64,000 nucleotides of DNA from Lineus longissimus (lineage: Eukaryota > Nemertea > Pilidiophora > Heteronemertea > Lineidae). How positions within the stretch are numbered: position 1 is the first letter of the stretch; every line of letters begins with the position of its first letter. Below the pieces are notes generated by a model. It was given only the letters and a program-made list of their open reading frames with translations, had not been told where the DNA came from and did not search any database. The stretch spans positions 16,182,001 to 16,246,000 of the forward strand of contig NC_088321.1 in NCBI RefSeq assembly GCF_910592395.1, given 5' to 3'. Shown here in pieces: positions 48,301-58,950 of the stretch. Both the position numbers and the translations under genes were made by a program.

Positions 48301-50830
48301 CGAAAATACCCAACGTAGGCAGGACCATCAAATCCCACAGAATCCTTACGATACACCACAACACTTTTTCGATGACTGCACAGTTTTCAGTGATATGATT
48401 CTTTCTTGTTTGTGTCTCGTCACCCAGATCAGCGTAAAACAGTTCTCAATGTCGACTCTCCATGCACCACACCTGTACATCGATGTAATCAGGATTCAAA
48501 ACTTGGACCTACAAGTCCACCTGATATTCCTTTAGACTAAATATTGGTACGTTTGATCCAAATCCAGTTCCTCAGTCTCACTGTTCCAGATCCACAAGAA
48601 GTCACCAACTCATATCCTCGACACAGTCACCCTGATGGACCCCTCAACCCAACTGAATATCAGGAGCCACTTCAGCCACACTTATTTCCAAATCCCTAGA
48701 ATATGAATAACAATTGGTCTTCCCCCTCTAATGACGGTGATTTCATGGTCCAGTAATAAATCCTATGCACACTTTATACCCACTGAGCTGCAGCCATCAT
48801 AATCACAATGCGATGCATTTATGTACACACTTGTCAGTCCACTCCAAGCTGGGTTGACATGAAATCTTAATGCATTTCCAGAGGAAACAGTGCAAGTTCT
48901 GCTGTCGTAGGATGAGACAGACTCAAGTTAGCCTCCCAGACCTACACAAATTATAATGTGGCTAATTACAGTGCATTGATGTACACACTTGTGGGTCTGT
49001 TCAACCCTTCCTCATAGCCATGCAATCAGTACCTTTTTTTCACAAGAATCACCAGTACATCATGCACATGGATTATACTGTGTGTTACGTGAAACATTTA
49101 ACAAGTTTCACCCTAAACAACTCAAATTTGCCAAATCTCTTTTTTCTAGAATGACCAGTGTCTTTTCTGTCTGTCAGGCACATAGATTATACTGTGTGTT
49201 ACTTGAAATTTTAACCAACAAACTATGTTTCCAATATGATTCTTCACACAATGCACTAGAATGCATTGATTTAGTACAGGGAGGGGAGTCCACAAAGTTT
49301 CACCCTAAAACTACCAAAACTGCCAATGTAACTTTATGTCACAGCTTGTGTCAGCATGGGTGGACTCTTCCCACACGACTCCCTCACTGGCTTAGCCCAT
49401 CATGGCTGACGCCTCCCCTTAAGCCTCACACTAAGTGCCGCGACACCCCCTCCTCGCCTCTGACAATGCCACCAACAGCTGATTCTGATAGGTCGTTATT
49501 GCCTGTGAATCTGTTACGATTAGACAATGAATTATTACATGATTGGCAGATAAATTGATGGGGTCAGTGACTGTGACCAAGCGTCCACATCATCAGGGGA
49601 TGTTGAACCCAGCCAGCTCACAAGTTTACGGCCATGGTCTCAGCGCAGTTTTTCTATTTTCTTCTTTTTCTTCCTTCTTTGCGTTTGACTAGTCAAACTT
49701 TCACTGCGTAGGTCCTCAAAAACGTGGAAGTGTGAGGCAAACCTGCCTCTCTTCCCCATAGCTTTTCTTGAAGAGATGTGGACTCTGGCCAGGTCGATGA
49801 GCTTTGAACCCACAACCTTCCAATCACAAGTCCAATGCTCTTCCCCGAGGCACCCCCCTTCCCTTACACTGTCTAAAGACTGGAAACGACAAACAAGAGG
49901 CGAAGTCAGATATTTCGATCAGTGTTTCTCCTCCCCCCAAGAAGTTCAACTCCACGTACTTCAGGCCTCCCATATTTCCTGAACACTCCTCATTATCACT
50001 CCTCACACAATAACCCCCCAGTAACTCCTAGACATAAACACAAAGCAACCAACCAATTAACACCTAACTAAGGAAACCTACTGACAAAACAAACTTCAAA
50101 CATCAAGGTATCAACTGTCCTGACAAGCCTTTGAATCAAAGCCTATTACCCCAAAACTGACCCCAATGAAAACAGAGCAATTAAAGAAAGTTTCTCCTAC
50201 AAATAGATTAGTCTCTTTTCATTGCTAGGTCTTAATCTGCCAAAGCTTATTTAGTCCAAACACTGCTTCTAAAACTAAACAATTGAAGAGTTTCGTCCAC
50301 AAATGAATTACACTGTTACCATTGATTGATCATACCTGCTGTTCCTTATTCTTCTGTGTACATGTTGGAGAAAAAAGTTGTTGAAGACAGAGAGCAAAGA
50401 AATCTATAAACCGAATTAATCCCTGAGAAATGCTTCAAAGTGAGGTTTTGGTAAGGGTCAGCCATGGAACCTTTTGGTCGAGGTGACCTTCAACATCACT
50501 CGACCAGTTCATCTTTGAGTGAGCTAACTTTTTCTCGCAAGAAGAATCGGACGTCAACGGGTTAATCCCGCTACCTGTATCATCTCTATCTCCAAAGTAG
50601 CCGCTTCAGGCGATTAGCGCTGTCAAGAACTCAAATGGCCAACGGGATAAATACACCGGCCAGAAAAACACAGGAACATTTAAACAACCACGCCAAACGT
50701 CTAAACGACTGGCGAAAAAAATACGCAAATATTCTCAAATTTCAAAACTTACTTTTTGCTTGGGGAGCTTGTCCCGCGTGAAATACATCCATGGATGATG
50801 ATAGTATGATGTGGGATACGCACAATACAT
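27321..50830 (-). CDS. TCF12: E-protein, class I bHLH factor (TCF3/4/12, daughterless type)
   Basis: Minus-strand exons, all phase-consistent: first exon 47875-47804 or 50830-50753; then 47573-47483, 46911-46763, 45235-45011, 43766-43688, 43550-43474, 42114-42028, 41776-41654, 38600-38244, 36912-36668, 35927-35877, 34909-34832, 32236-32147, one of the bHLH exons 31818-31673 or 31218-31070, 29900-29787 and 27682-27321. The AD1 form is about 782 aa. Family matches include [71 protein letters not shown], the basic region [17 protein letters not shown], and [17 protein letters not shown] after helix 2. SKRPR before the bHLH may be a nuclear-localisation signal. Known role: obligate heterodimer partner of tissue-specific bHLH proteins at E-boxes. 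The His/Met-rich last exon and the 38.2-kb exon are lineage-specific. One such gene is expected in most invertebrates, so the symbol stands for the whole TCF3/4/12 class. Confidence 0.94.
31070..31218 (-). CDS. TCF12: E-protein bHLH exon B (E12-like alternative)
   Basis: 149 bp, acceptor TCACCAG and donor GTATGT. It completes the Arg codon split at the end of exon 32236-32147 and encodes [17 protein letters not shown], then [20 protein letters not shown] and [13 protein letters not shown]. It closely resembles E12/TCF4/TCF12 (LHLNSEKPQTKLLILHQAVS). Oddities: Gly replaces the near-invariant Glu of INEAF in helix 1, and the loop has one residue more than exon A. It shares entry and exit phase with exon A, so either can join 29900-29787. 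Confidence 0.93.
31673..31818 (-). CDS. TCF12: E-protein bHLH exon A (divergent alternative)
   Basis: 146 bp, acceptor TCTGCCAG and donor GTAAAA. It encodes [17 protein letters not shown], then [20 protein letters not shown] and [12 protein letters not shown], so it supplies helix 1, loop and helix 2 independently of exon B, which lies 454 bp downstream in transcript order. It keeps INEAF but has a divergent loop (TSNTQPLTK). Splicing A to B would read G|AG TGC GCG TCC GAG ACA TAA, an immediate stop, so the two exons must be used alternatively. Confidence 0.92.
32147..32236 (-). CDS. TCF12: E-protein exon for the acidic linker and basic region
   Basis: This constitutive exon upstream of the two bHLH alternatives encodes [20 protein letters not shown] and RRQANNARE. 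The last Arg codon is split AG|A, so the DNA-contacting basic motif NNARER is completed by whichever bHLH exon follows. It matches vertebrate ..[21 protein letters not shown]. Confidence 0.93.
33237..33890. repeat. 44-bp minisatellite, about 15 copies
   Basis: Near-identical units CAAGCCATACGGCTGTTGGG plus ATACTGTCTGGAGGAAACTCTAAG, with rare substitutions (A/T in GGGAAAC vs GGGATAC, one CTCGAGG). It lies in the E-protein intron between exons 34832-34909 and 32147-32236. Contiguous and spacer-free. Confidence 0.95.
37092..37187. repeat. 51-bp tandem duplication
   Basis: Two near-perfect copies of CTCCACCAACCCCACCGTAA plus GTTTGCCCAGAGAGAGGATG, in an E-protein intron. Confidence 0.85.
37985..38170. 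repeat. Degenerate repeat with GGTACCAT palindrome, three copies
   Basis: Three diverged units of about 65 bp share ATGGTACCATTAGAAA-type and GCTTTCCAAAGAATGGTCATG-type blocks. A fourth copy lies at 39585-39640, next to two E-protein exons. Confidence 0.7.
38244..38600 (-). CDS. TCF12: Lineage-specific E-protein exon (Ser/His/Tyr-rich)
   Basis: A 357-bp open block, phase 0 at both ends, begins [18 protein letters not shown] and ends [16 protein letters not shown]. It is rich in Ser, His, Asn and Tyr and has no counterpart in the vertebrate E-protein region between the DDAIHVLR segment and the bHLH. The acceptor (GTCGTAAAG|ATG) has a poor pyrimidine tract, so it may instead be an internal alternative first exon starting at its own ATG. 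The phase fits either reading. Confidence 0.65.
42640..42900. repeat. ATTGG/CCAAT-rich degenerate repeats
   Basis: Several units of about 60-100 bp contain TTTGATTGGTCAAG-type, GAACCAATCA and GGAGGAGCACTC-type blocks. At least six ATTGG or CCAAT motifs lie within 260 bp of an E-protein intron. Confidence 0.55.
45771..45950. promoter_or_regulatory. Cluster of TGACCTTG extended half-sites
   Basis: TGACCTTGA or TGACCTTCA/TGACCTTGG occurs about five times. On the minus strand this reads TCAAGGTCA, the known extended half-site of ERR/FTZ-F1-type orphan nuclear receptors. Spacing is irregular, with short GTCAGCAGGTGACC repeats, so a simple degenerate repeat is also possible. Confidence 0.4.
46925..47056. 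repeat. 65-bp tandem duplication with TCAAGGTCA
   Basis: Two almost identical copies of AGAATAGAGGTCAAGGTCAC plus ATGGTAAGGAAGAATGCATC and flanking sequence lie directly upstream (in transcript order) of E-protein exon 46911-46763. Confidence 0.9.
47804..47875 (-). CDS. TCF12: E-protein first exon with AD1-like peptide
   Basis: 24 codons from [23 protein letters not shown] plus AFDE, then donor GTGGGT in phase 0, joining the VYSPSP exon directly. [11 protein letters not shown] parallels the vertebrate AD1 core LSDLLDFSAMF, the LxxLL-like helix that recruits p300/CBP and ETO. Here the hydrophobic pair is FF. The reading frame stays open upstream to an AG (TCTTAG|TTCATCAAA), so it could also be an internal exon joined to the 60.7-kb exon. 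Confidence 0.75.
49790..49860 (-). mobile_element. Possible tRNA-derived SINE fragment
   Basis: Read on the minus strand, GAAGAGCATTGGACTTGTGA is followed by GGTTGTGGGTTCAAAGCTC, resembling pol III A and B boxes of a tRNA-derived SINE head. No full tRNA structure is seen. Confidence 0.35.
50753..50830 (-). CDS. TCF12: E-protein alternative first exon (MYCAYP type)
   Basis: 26 codons: [20 protein letters not shown] plus KLPKQK, then donor GTAAGT in phase 0. It can splice in frame to 47573-47483 (VYSPSP..). The vertebrate short isoforms TCF4-A and HEBAlt begin MYCAYPVPGMGNNSLMYYYN and join VYAPS at the equivalent boundary, so start, position and junction are all conserved. This isoform lacks AD1. 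Confidence 0.87.
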
Positions 50831-51077
50831 TACAAAGTTCACAGTATTCCGTGATCTAAAGTTGTATGTCAACGTTTCAAGTTTTGGAAGTTTTCTATCC
50901 CAACTGAAATTTGTGAAATCCTAATCAACTCTTTTTGAAAGTTCTACACGACTTTCTGGCAAACGGAGTTTCTATTTTCGATTATCCTCAATTTTCCACG
51001 TTGTTCTACTGAGAGACCTTCAAGTCCTAGTTGGAAACATCAGAATGATCTGTCAAATGTCACAATCACAACACAAT

Positions 51078-51160
51078 GCAGGCCATCAGGACAATGTCAC
51101 ATCCATAGACGCAATGTCACATCCATAGAGACAAAGTCACGACCATAGAAACAATCCCAA
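51078..51160. repeat. Short tandem repeat, about 25 bp
   Basis: About three imperfect copies of ACAATGTCACATCCATAGA with small changes (GCAATGTCACATCCATAGAG, ACAAAGTCACGACCATAGAA), upstream of the MYCAYP exon. Confidence 0.7.
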
Positions 51161-52246
51161 TGCAAGGAGCGACAATACCACAGCAAACTCTGGTAACACA
51201 ATGTAGATATCAGAAACAGGACCTAGGGGTAAAACAGCCTCACAGAGTTCATTCAATGGATCAAAACAATTTACTCATCAAAATTCTGGAGCAGGCAAGC
51301 AAACCCCTAGTCCAAGAAGTCCTTTTTGATGAGATTTTTCACAAATGATGCTCTCCACCAAGTCCTGACTTAAGATGGGTCAGCAAAGTTGCAGCACCCT
51401 GGACGAATTTGAGGAAGTTGTCAACTCCCAAGTTTGATATCGTGAATCATTGGTGAGCCAGATGTGCTCCTCGCCAATCCAAGGGGTTCAATCCATTTTA
51501 TATAGGAGAGAAGGTAGCGTCGAACTCCACGTGTGCCCATCATGATATTCGCATAAAATACTCAGGCCCTTCAAATGATCTGAGGTCAGAGAAGGATCAT
51601 GCAGAGTTTTCCTCAACAGTTTGAGGAGAAATAACCACTCTTTTCTCATACCACTGTACTTCTATAGACTATGAACTTGCAGCAAGCCATAATTCACTGT
51701 AGGTGTAGAAGGATCTGACAAATGCTGTCCTGGAAAGAGAGGTGTCCGGACTACAGAGGTATCTGCTGCTATGGGTGGTTCTATCCAGTTTGTATACTAA
51801 CATAGTTTTCGGTGAACCGTCCAGAAAACCTGGATAACCATGAAGATCACAAGAGGTACTGTCGCATTTTGTAAAATATTCAAAGTTGACAAAGTTTGCG
51901 GGGAAACATCCAGGTGCTTTCCTCATAAATAATCGCATAAAATATTATTGATTCCACAGTTGAATAGTTTTGTACATGATTTGGATGATATAAATATATG
52001 ATTTACATGAATGCCCGGTGAACTTATGCATATTTGTACGCAGGCTATTTGAAAGTCTAATTTGACTTGGTTTGTCAGAGTCGGAATGGATGTTTGGACA
52101 TCAATGCTGGTCATCCCTGTCAGAGGGGAATCAATTCATTTCAAACCAACGTCTCTGCTCCAGATTTTGATGAGTCCAAAGTTGACATCATCCCTTTATA
52201 ATTAGCATTAGCATGATCATGAAGATCGACTCTTACACTGAACACA

Positions 52247-52368
52247 TTGGGTGATATGAATAAAGACTAGCAAATGCTTTTATCTAAATCTCCATGTACA
52301 TTTACACTAGGCCTTCCTGTACAAAACCGGAGTAAAAGCATTTGCTAGTATTTATTCATATCACCCAA
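52247..52368. repeat. Long near-perfect hairpin
   Basis: Arms of about 38 bp (TTGGGTGATATGAATAAAGA..TGCTTTTATCT and its inverse ending TTCATATCACCCAA) pair with one or two mismatches across a loop of about 45 bp. It lies in the region upstream of the MYCAYP exon. It may be a MITE or an RNA hairpin source. No flanking target duplication was evident. Confidence 0.85.
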
Positions 52369-55300
52369 TAACTATATAGAATATACTTTTAATCAAATTG
52401 CAAGCTGTGTCAAAATACCAGATTATTCAACTGTGACTTCATCCTCCATAGATTTAAGAATTCTATACTTAAATCAAAGCTAAGCTGTCACCCTAACTAT
52501 GTATAATCAGGCTGCCTAATTAGTAAATGGTTTGTTGGTCAAAACTTGCTCATTGAACCACAACCACTTACTTTATATAACAAAATATACAATACTCTCC
52601 ACTGCTTTCATTTTGTGTCTTCTAAGTGAAAAAGTGCCATTCTTTCTGTTGAAAGCAATTCAAAATTGATTTAAAACTGCATGTTTTTCAAAATTCTTGC
52701 ACCTAATAGCATTTTTCCAATTACTTTGTTACACTCAATTGTTGCATTTTTTGAACCGCGCACTGATTTTTTTGTATTTTGCAATCTATTTCTAAAACAA
52801 CTAGATTTAAATTCCCCATTTCCTTTACTGAACCAAGCAATGATAATCAAATATCTCTTTTGCCTAGCAATAGCCAATAAGCTCAGTTATTCCTCTTTAC
52901 ATAAATCCAGTTAATTTTCCTCCAAGTATTACATCAGGAGGGATTTTCAAAATCTCGTTGGATCCCTCGCCCTGAGGCCACTGTTTGGGTTTGGATTAAG
53001 GGATCCAGCAATCAGGTCGGAGGGTGCAAGGTTGTTTATGGTTACCGGAGGTAGTAAAGCCTGGTTCCCAGCAGGTAACCTGGCAACCAGGGGGGCAGGA
53101 GACGAGTTTATCCCCGTTGATATTCTTCCCTTTTAAACTGCACTCGATTACTGTTCACATGACATTTTCATGAAAACATTGTTTTCACAATTTTCGTGAA
53201 CGTGCTGTCAAACACAAACTGCGCTCGGAAATATCAACTGTAACACGTTAACCATCAAATTTCACAAAACAACGCAATATTCAAACTATCTCCAATTCAC
53301 CAACTTTTGTGTTTTTCATAAAGTTTAGCGCATCTCAATTAGCACGATTTCCCGCTCGTGTTTCAAAGTGCCAGAGAAAGAAAACAGTGTCCTTCACATG
53401 AACTCATTTACATGTCAAAGTGTAAGTAAGTTGATTGCATCCAATTTTTTAGAAAGGAAACAAATGTCATCAACGTTATAAGTTTGACTTTGTAAGAGAG
53501 CGAACTCCCTTGTCACAAGGACGCGGCCAACAGCGTTCATGAGAAGATCGCCAGCCCAACAGCCGCCAGACACCTGGCCAATCTAAATGTTTTTATTCCC
53601 GATACTCACAAGTCGAGAGCAAGATACAAAACTCGCAACAAAATCAATATCATCGGCAAAATTTGGAACTTTCTCACTTGAGGGTAATTGGCTCTGGACG
53701 ACCTTGGGTCGATTCTCATCGTGATAAATTAAGGTGTCATTAGATCTCGTTTCTCGCGTAATTGATTACAATTAGTGGAAGGTTTTTTTCAAAGTTTGAT
53801 TTTGATGGCTTTGTGAGTTTTAGGCGGTGGTGCTTGCCATGAAAGATGACTTTGCCGATGTGAAAAGGTTAACATAAGTATCGTATGACCCGACACATAT
53901 TTTGTACGATTTCAGCAGAAGACTCAACAAGAATTCAACAAGTGCTTGATCGAATGATACTCCAACCTCCCTCATCGATAGCCACCATCTTAATCCTTCT
54001 TAAAGGCCTACAAGATATTAAATACAAACTACTGCAGCTAATTCTTAATAATTCGGCCCCTCCAGCTCGGGAAGCTATCGTATAAACAAACCCCCAAAGG
54101 GCCGCGATATTTACACATATGAACATTAGAAACAGTTACGTTTGAACATTTGTATGAAACATGTTCGCACTCTCTGACCACGATACAAACTTTGGCGAGT
54201 ATCGTAAGCTTCCGAGAAGATTATCATCACAGACTGACGGCTATTTTGGTTTTTACATGCTGCCTTTGAAATCTCATTGCAGACTTCTTCAAAGATTTTT
54301 GTCAGATCGGCGCAGATCTGAATGTAGACATGACTATGTGAATCACCCTGACCATGAATCAAAAGCAAGGACTACCACTCGCAAACTGTACATCACATCT
54401 CTCTACATCCCACCATCAGTACAAAAGCATGACATGTTCTCAATTATGGAAACTTTTAAAAGTAATCAAAACCATTCAAAACTCAGGTAAAAAGTTTATA
54501 AATTTAGATGTTTGGAAACGTTTATTTACTTGTGAACTATGATCTATTTGTTGAACCTTTTAAAATGTTTACTTTGAGTATTTAGAGGGATGTTCACGAA
54601 AAATATTCAAATTGTTGGAGTTTATCTCGGCCTGTGGTAACATGGTGATTTTGGCAGAGGCAGTTTCAGTAAAGACACTGCAGCCTTGAAAACTAAACAT
54701 TTTCCCCAAAATTATTTGGCAGAACTGGAGATGCAGACCACACGGTGACCTGATTGGAATTCGCTCCCTGGCTCTGTCAAGATATAAGATTTCTGCGAGG
54801 TATTTTCAGTGGCCTTCTCTGCCAAAGCGCTCTCAAAAATAAACAAAGTTTGAAAGATACAAATAAACAAGATGAATCGTTGTGAGATCAACTTTCTTGG
54901 AAGAGTTGGAGGTAAGGTTCAAATCATCTTTTGGAAGGTACGACCTTGCTGAGTCTTGCACCACAATTCAGTGACTCAGTCGAAGGGGGTGGTGCACTAG
55001 GTCCTCCGACGGTGGTGGGTTTGACTCAAGTCTCACTGGTTATTTCTTGGCCCTACACAGATGAAACTCAGCTTCCTGAAACCCAAAATATCAATTCATG
55101 GTGCTTTCAGAGAGACCCAGATTATCAATAGATTTAGAGTCAATAGACCACTTTCCCAAGAAAGCCTGGCTCAGAGGATCCACCTCAAGTTCAGTTCCAT
55201 TGATCTGTCCCAGATGGCAGCACCAGCCTGCAGCAGGGCACAGCTTGGAGAAGCTGGAATCTGCTTCAAGATCAACAACATCTTGATGGCTTTGTCAATG

Positions 55301-57439
55301 AATTATTAAAACACTATCAATGAAATGATTATACATCGCTCTAATTAACCCTTTGCAGATATAGTTTGGTTCCAGTTATTTAGGCCACCGGACAAGGGTC
55401 AGCTCCTCCCCAAATTTCGCAAGTGGAGGGGAGCACTATTCACCCCTCTTCCGCTCATACCGTATGACGTTCTAATATTTGTTTGGACACCTAAACATAA
55501 GACCACACTGCATACTATATCCGTTATCAAAACCTCAATTATTTCAATGCAAAATATCGAAATATAAAACCCAACCTTGATGCAGTTTTAAAGCTCCTCC
55601 ACCAAGTATATATTCGTGGCATCATCGGCGACAGCTGCCGTCGTCGTTACCACCATGAATAACAGCCTAGTCCTATAACCATACATAGAATATAATAGAT
55701 TTTAACCCTTCCCCACCAACAATGCGATCTGAGTTGATATCGACATTGTGAAATGACTTTTTGATGTTTATCTCAATGTCTGAACTAATGGGTGTGTTAT
55801 CGGGAAAAAATCTGAGAGTGGATTCCGGTAAACAACTGCACTGATGTAGGTCCTAGTCCTATATTTCTGCATTCAAGTATCTTTAATGCACACTTCTGAT
55901 ATTAGATAGATTTTAGACCATGATGAGCCTACCCTGCAACAAGAGTTTATGCCATCATTGTGAAATGATTTCCCTGAAGGTTATCAATGGTAGATCTCAA
56001 ACTTATCTCTTTTCAAATCTTTGAGATTACGCAGATTACGTTAACCTCGCCAGCGGGTGCATTCCAGTAAATAAATATGTTGGATGAGGTTGAAATAAGT
56101 TTGTGAGTAAGCAATGTTCTCTCGGCCAAAATAAAGCAAGGTCTTTAGCAAAATCATTTCGAATTAGATTTAAGATTCAAAAGTGTCCAACATCTTCAAA
56201 TTAGATTTAAGACTCAGAATTTACTTCCTCCTTGACCCCCTTCTGCCTCGGGAGATCACTGGTGATTTAATTCTAACAAGAACGCCAGGAATTCAGGAAA
56301 CAAAATCCTCAAATTTAACGTCCGCATAACTCGAGGCAGCATCAGCAACAGGTATGTCTGAGTGACGAAAATGAAAACAGACAAACGTTTCGAACCAAAT
56401 TAAACCACCGAGCGCAAAATTAAAGCGCATATCATCTTAACAGAATAAATTCAAACACGCTCCCAAATCAACTCGTTATAAACAAATAGAAAACATAAAT
56501 TGCTTCGAACGCAGCGTGATTCTTCCACTTCTGCGGATACCCATAGTGAGGCTGATGCAGCCTTTTGAAGTATTTATAAATCTGCAATTAACAGCCTTCA
56601 GCTGCGACTTATGCTTGTTTTGAGTCGACCTTTCCACTCAAGGATTTTGCTCCAGGGTGTGCTTCCCCCAACCAACTCTACATATCATTGATTCCCCGAC
56701 TATTCTTTACAGCAAATGTAGTCATCTTGGGTACTGACACTTTCCCGACTAGGGCGATAGTTCAAATTCCCGCCACCAGGTTGTCAACATCAGTGTACCA
56801 GAGAGACTATTTGGTATATCGTTTTGTCTTTTTTGTGAAGAAGATCGATGTTCAATGATTTGCATCACTGATCTATGGACAGCCACCAGGTGACCAACAT
56901 GGTCTCAAACTTCGAAGAGTTCCAAGTAGCTGTTAATACAAGGATGACACTGTTATTCCAAAATGGCCGCCAACCACCTCACAACTGTGCTTACATTCCA
57001 TTCCTGCCAGTGGACTAGACATTTTTGTCACGATACATGTTGTACAGTGTTTGTAAACAAACGTTTGGCTTCAGATGCAATCATCGCCCAGCTGATCAGT
57101 ACACTCAGAAGGCTAATGTTATTATTTCAAGAGAGCACAAAATGGCCGCCTGTTGGCAGAAGACAGCTGGTAAAAGATAGTAAAACTATGACACCTGCTT
57201 CCTGATTATCCAAGGAAACCAAGCACCAAGGTGCAGAATTTGCACACAAGATGTACAGAAAGCATTGGCTTTTTGCACCTGGGTGGAGATTGAAACTACA
57301 GATGTCCAATCTTGTCCCATTTTTTACAACTAATACATCTTTGTTTGATTAAGATATGATATGGGCACCTGCATAAAGGTTAAAAGGAAAGAATTTTGCC
57401 ATTTGTTTTTCAACCTGCTCCTATTGTTCTTATGCACTA

Positions 57440-57860
57440 CTTGAAGCATTTTTGAGCATGCAGCATGGTAGCCTGGTTATGAGGTTTAACGTCTGCTACA
57501 AGAAGCCATATGTTTTCTGGTTACATTCAGAAATTCTGTCAGATGTTCACAAGATGGTACAAATGTTACAACTGCAACCTGTTCCAAGGTGTCTAACACA
57601 CTATATGAATGCACCACTTGAACACAGCCACAAGGGCCCTGGATACAAGGTTTGTCCATCTGCTCATTCATAAATTTCATCAGATGTCACTGTTTACCAA
57701 CAAATGTTTCAACTTCCTCTTTACAACCTGTTCCTGTGGTTCTAAAGCACCATCCGAATGCACTACAGGAGAATGGCAATAGTCACCCTTGGTACAAGGT
57801 TTGAACGTCTGCTTCATTCAAGAGTTGAATCAGCTGTGTTTACAAATTCGTAACAAATGT
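57440..57860. repeat. Degenerate repeats, about 160 bp
   Basis: Three diverged units share TACAAGGTTTGTCCATCTGC/TACAAGGTTTGAACGTCTGC and ..CAAATGTTACAACT..CAACCTGTTCC blocks. Non-coding. Confidence 0.55.
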
Positions 57861-58296
57861 TACAATTTACTATAATGTTTACAAACAGTTGTGAACCATG
57901 AGCTGACAACAAGGTTCATAGCAACCAACCAGCTCCAATCAAAACCTTGCAAGACCAAGCACCAAACACTGGTTAACCCCCTCATTCAAACACAGCGCAC
58001 ACGTTTCGACCAACTACACCACAGGTAGAAATGGTATTCACCTCCCGTCAACGATTCAAACCGTGTGTTCCTGAACACTCCAAACTTGGATGACTTCAGA
58101 CTAGCAAAGGCTGTTCTGAGGTCTTCACCAAGAACAATCCAAAGTCAACCACGCCAGAGATAGGTCAATCTTCTTCTTTGGTGTTCGGCACTTTGAGATG
58201 TAATGTCAGAGTTACATGCGAGGGTGGCACTGAACCTGTCCTAAGAGTTTCAAGCAACGCAGCGCCTATTCCCAGGAGAACATCAAGTCAAAAGAG

Positions 58297-58950
58297 CAGA
58301 CCCTGAGCCTGGATGATGCAGCGCCCAAAGGCCCCGGACCCTGAGCCTGGATGATGCAGTGCCCAAAGGCCCAGACCCTGAGCCTGGATGATGCAGTGGC
58401 CAAAGGCCCCGGACCCTGAGCCTGGATGATGCAGTGCCCAAAGGCCCAGACCCTGAGCCTGGATGATGCAGCGCCCAAAGGCCCCGGACCCTGAGCCTGG
58501 ATGATGCAGTGGCCAAAGGCCCCGGACCCTGAGCCTGGATGATGCAGTGCCCAAAGGCCCCAGACCCTGAGCCTGGATGATGCAGTGTCCAAAGGCCCAG
58601 ACCCTGAGCCTGGATGATGCAGTGTCCAAAGGCCCCGGACCCTGAGCCTGGATGATGCAGTGCCCAAAGGCCCCAGACCCTGAGCCTGGATGATGCAGTG
58701 GCCAAAGGCCCCAGACCCTGAGCCTGGATGATGCAGTGCCCAAAGGCCCCGGACCCTGAGCCTGGATGACGCAGTGCCCAAAGGCCCCAGACCCTGAGCC
58801 TGGATGACGCAGTGCCCAAAGGCCCCGGACCCTGAGCCTGGATGACGCAGTGCCCAAAGGCCCCGGACCCTGAGCCTGGATGATGCAGTGCCCAAAGGCC
58901 CCAGTCCCTGAGCCTGGATGATGCAGTGCCCAAAGGCCCCAGACCCTGAA
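58297..58950. repeat. 38-bp minisatellite, 17 copies
   Basis: Units of 36-38 bp, GACCCTGAGCCTGGATGATG plus CAGTGCCCAAAGGCCCCG, with variants (GCGCCC, GTGGCC, GTGTCC; GATGAC). No stop occurs in any minus-strand frame, so all three frames are open for over 200 codons. Because the unit length is not a multiple of three, each frame reads the same peptides in rotation. No gene is called. Confidence 0.95.
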
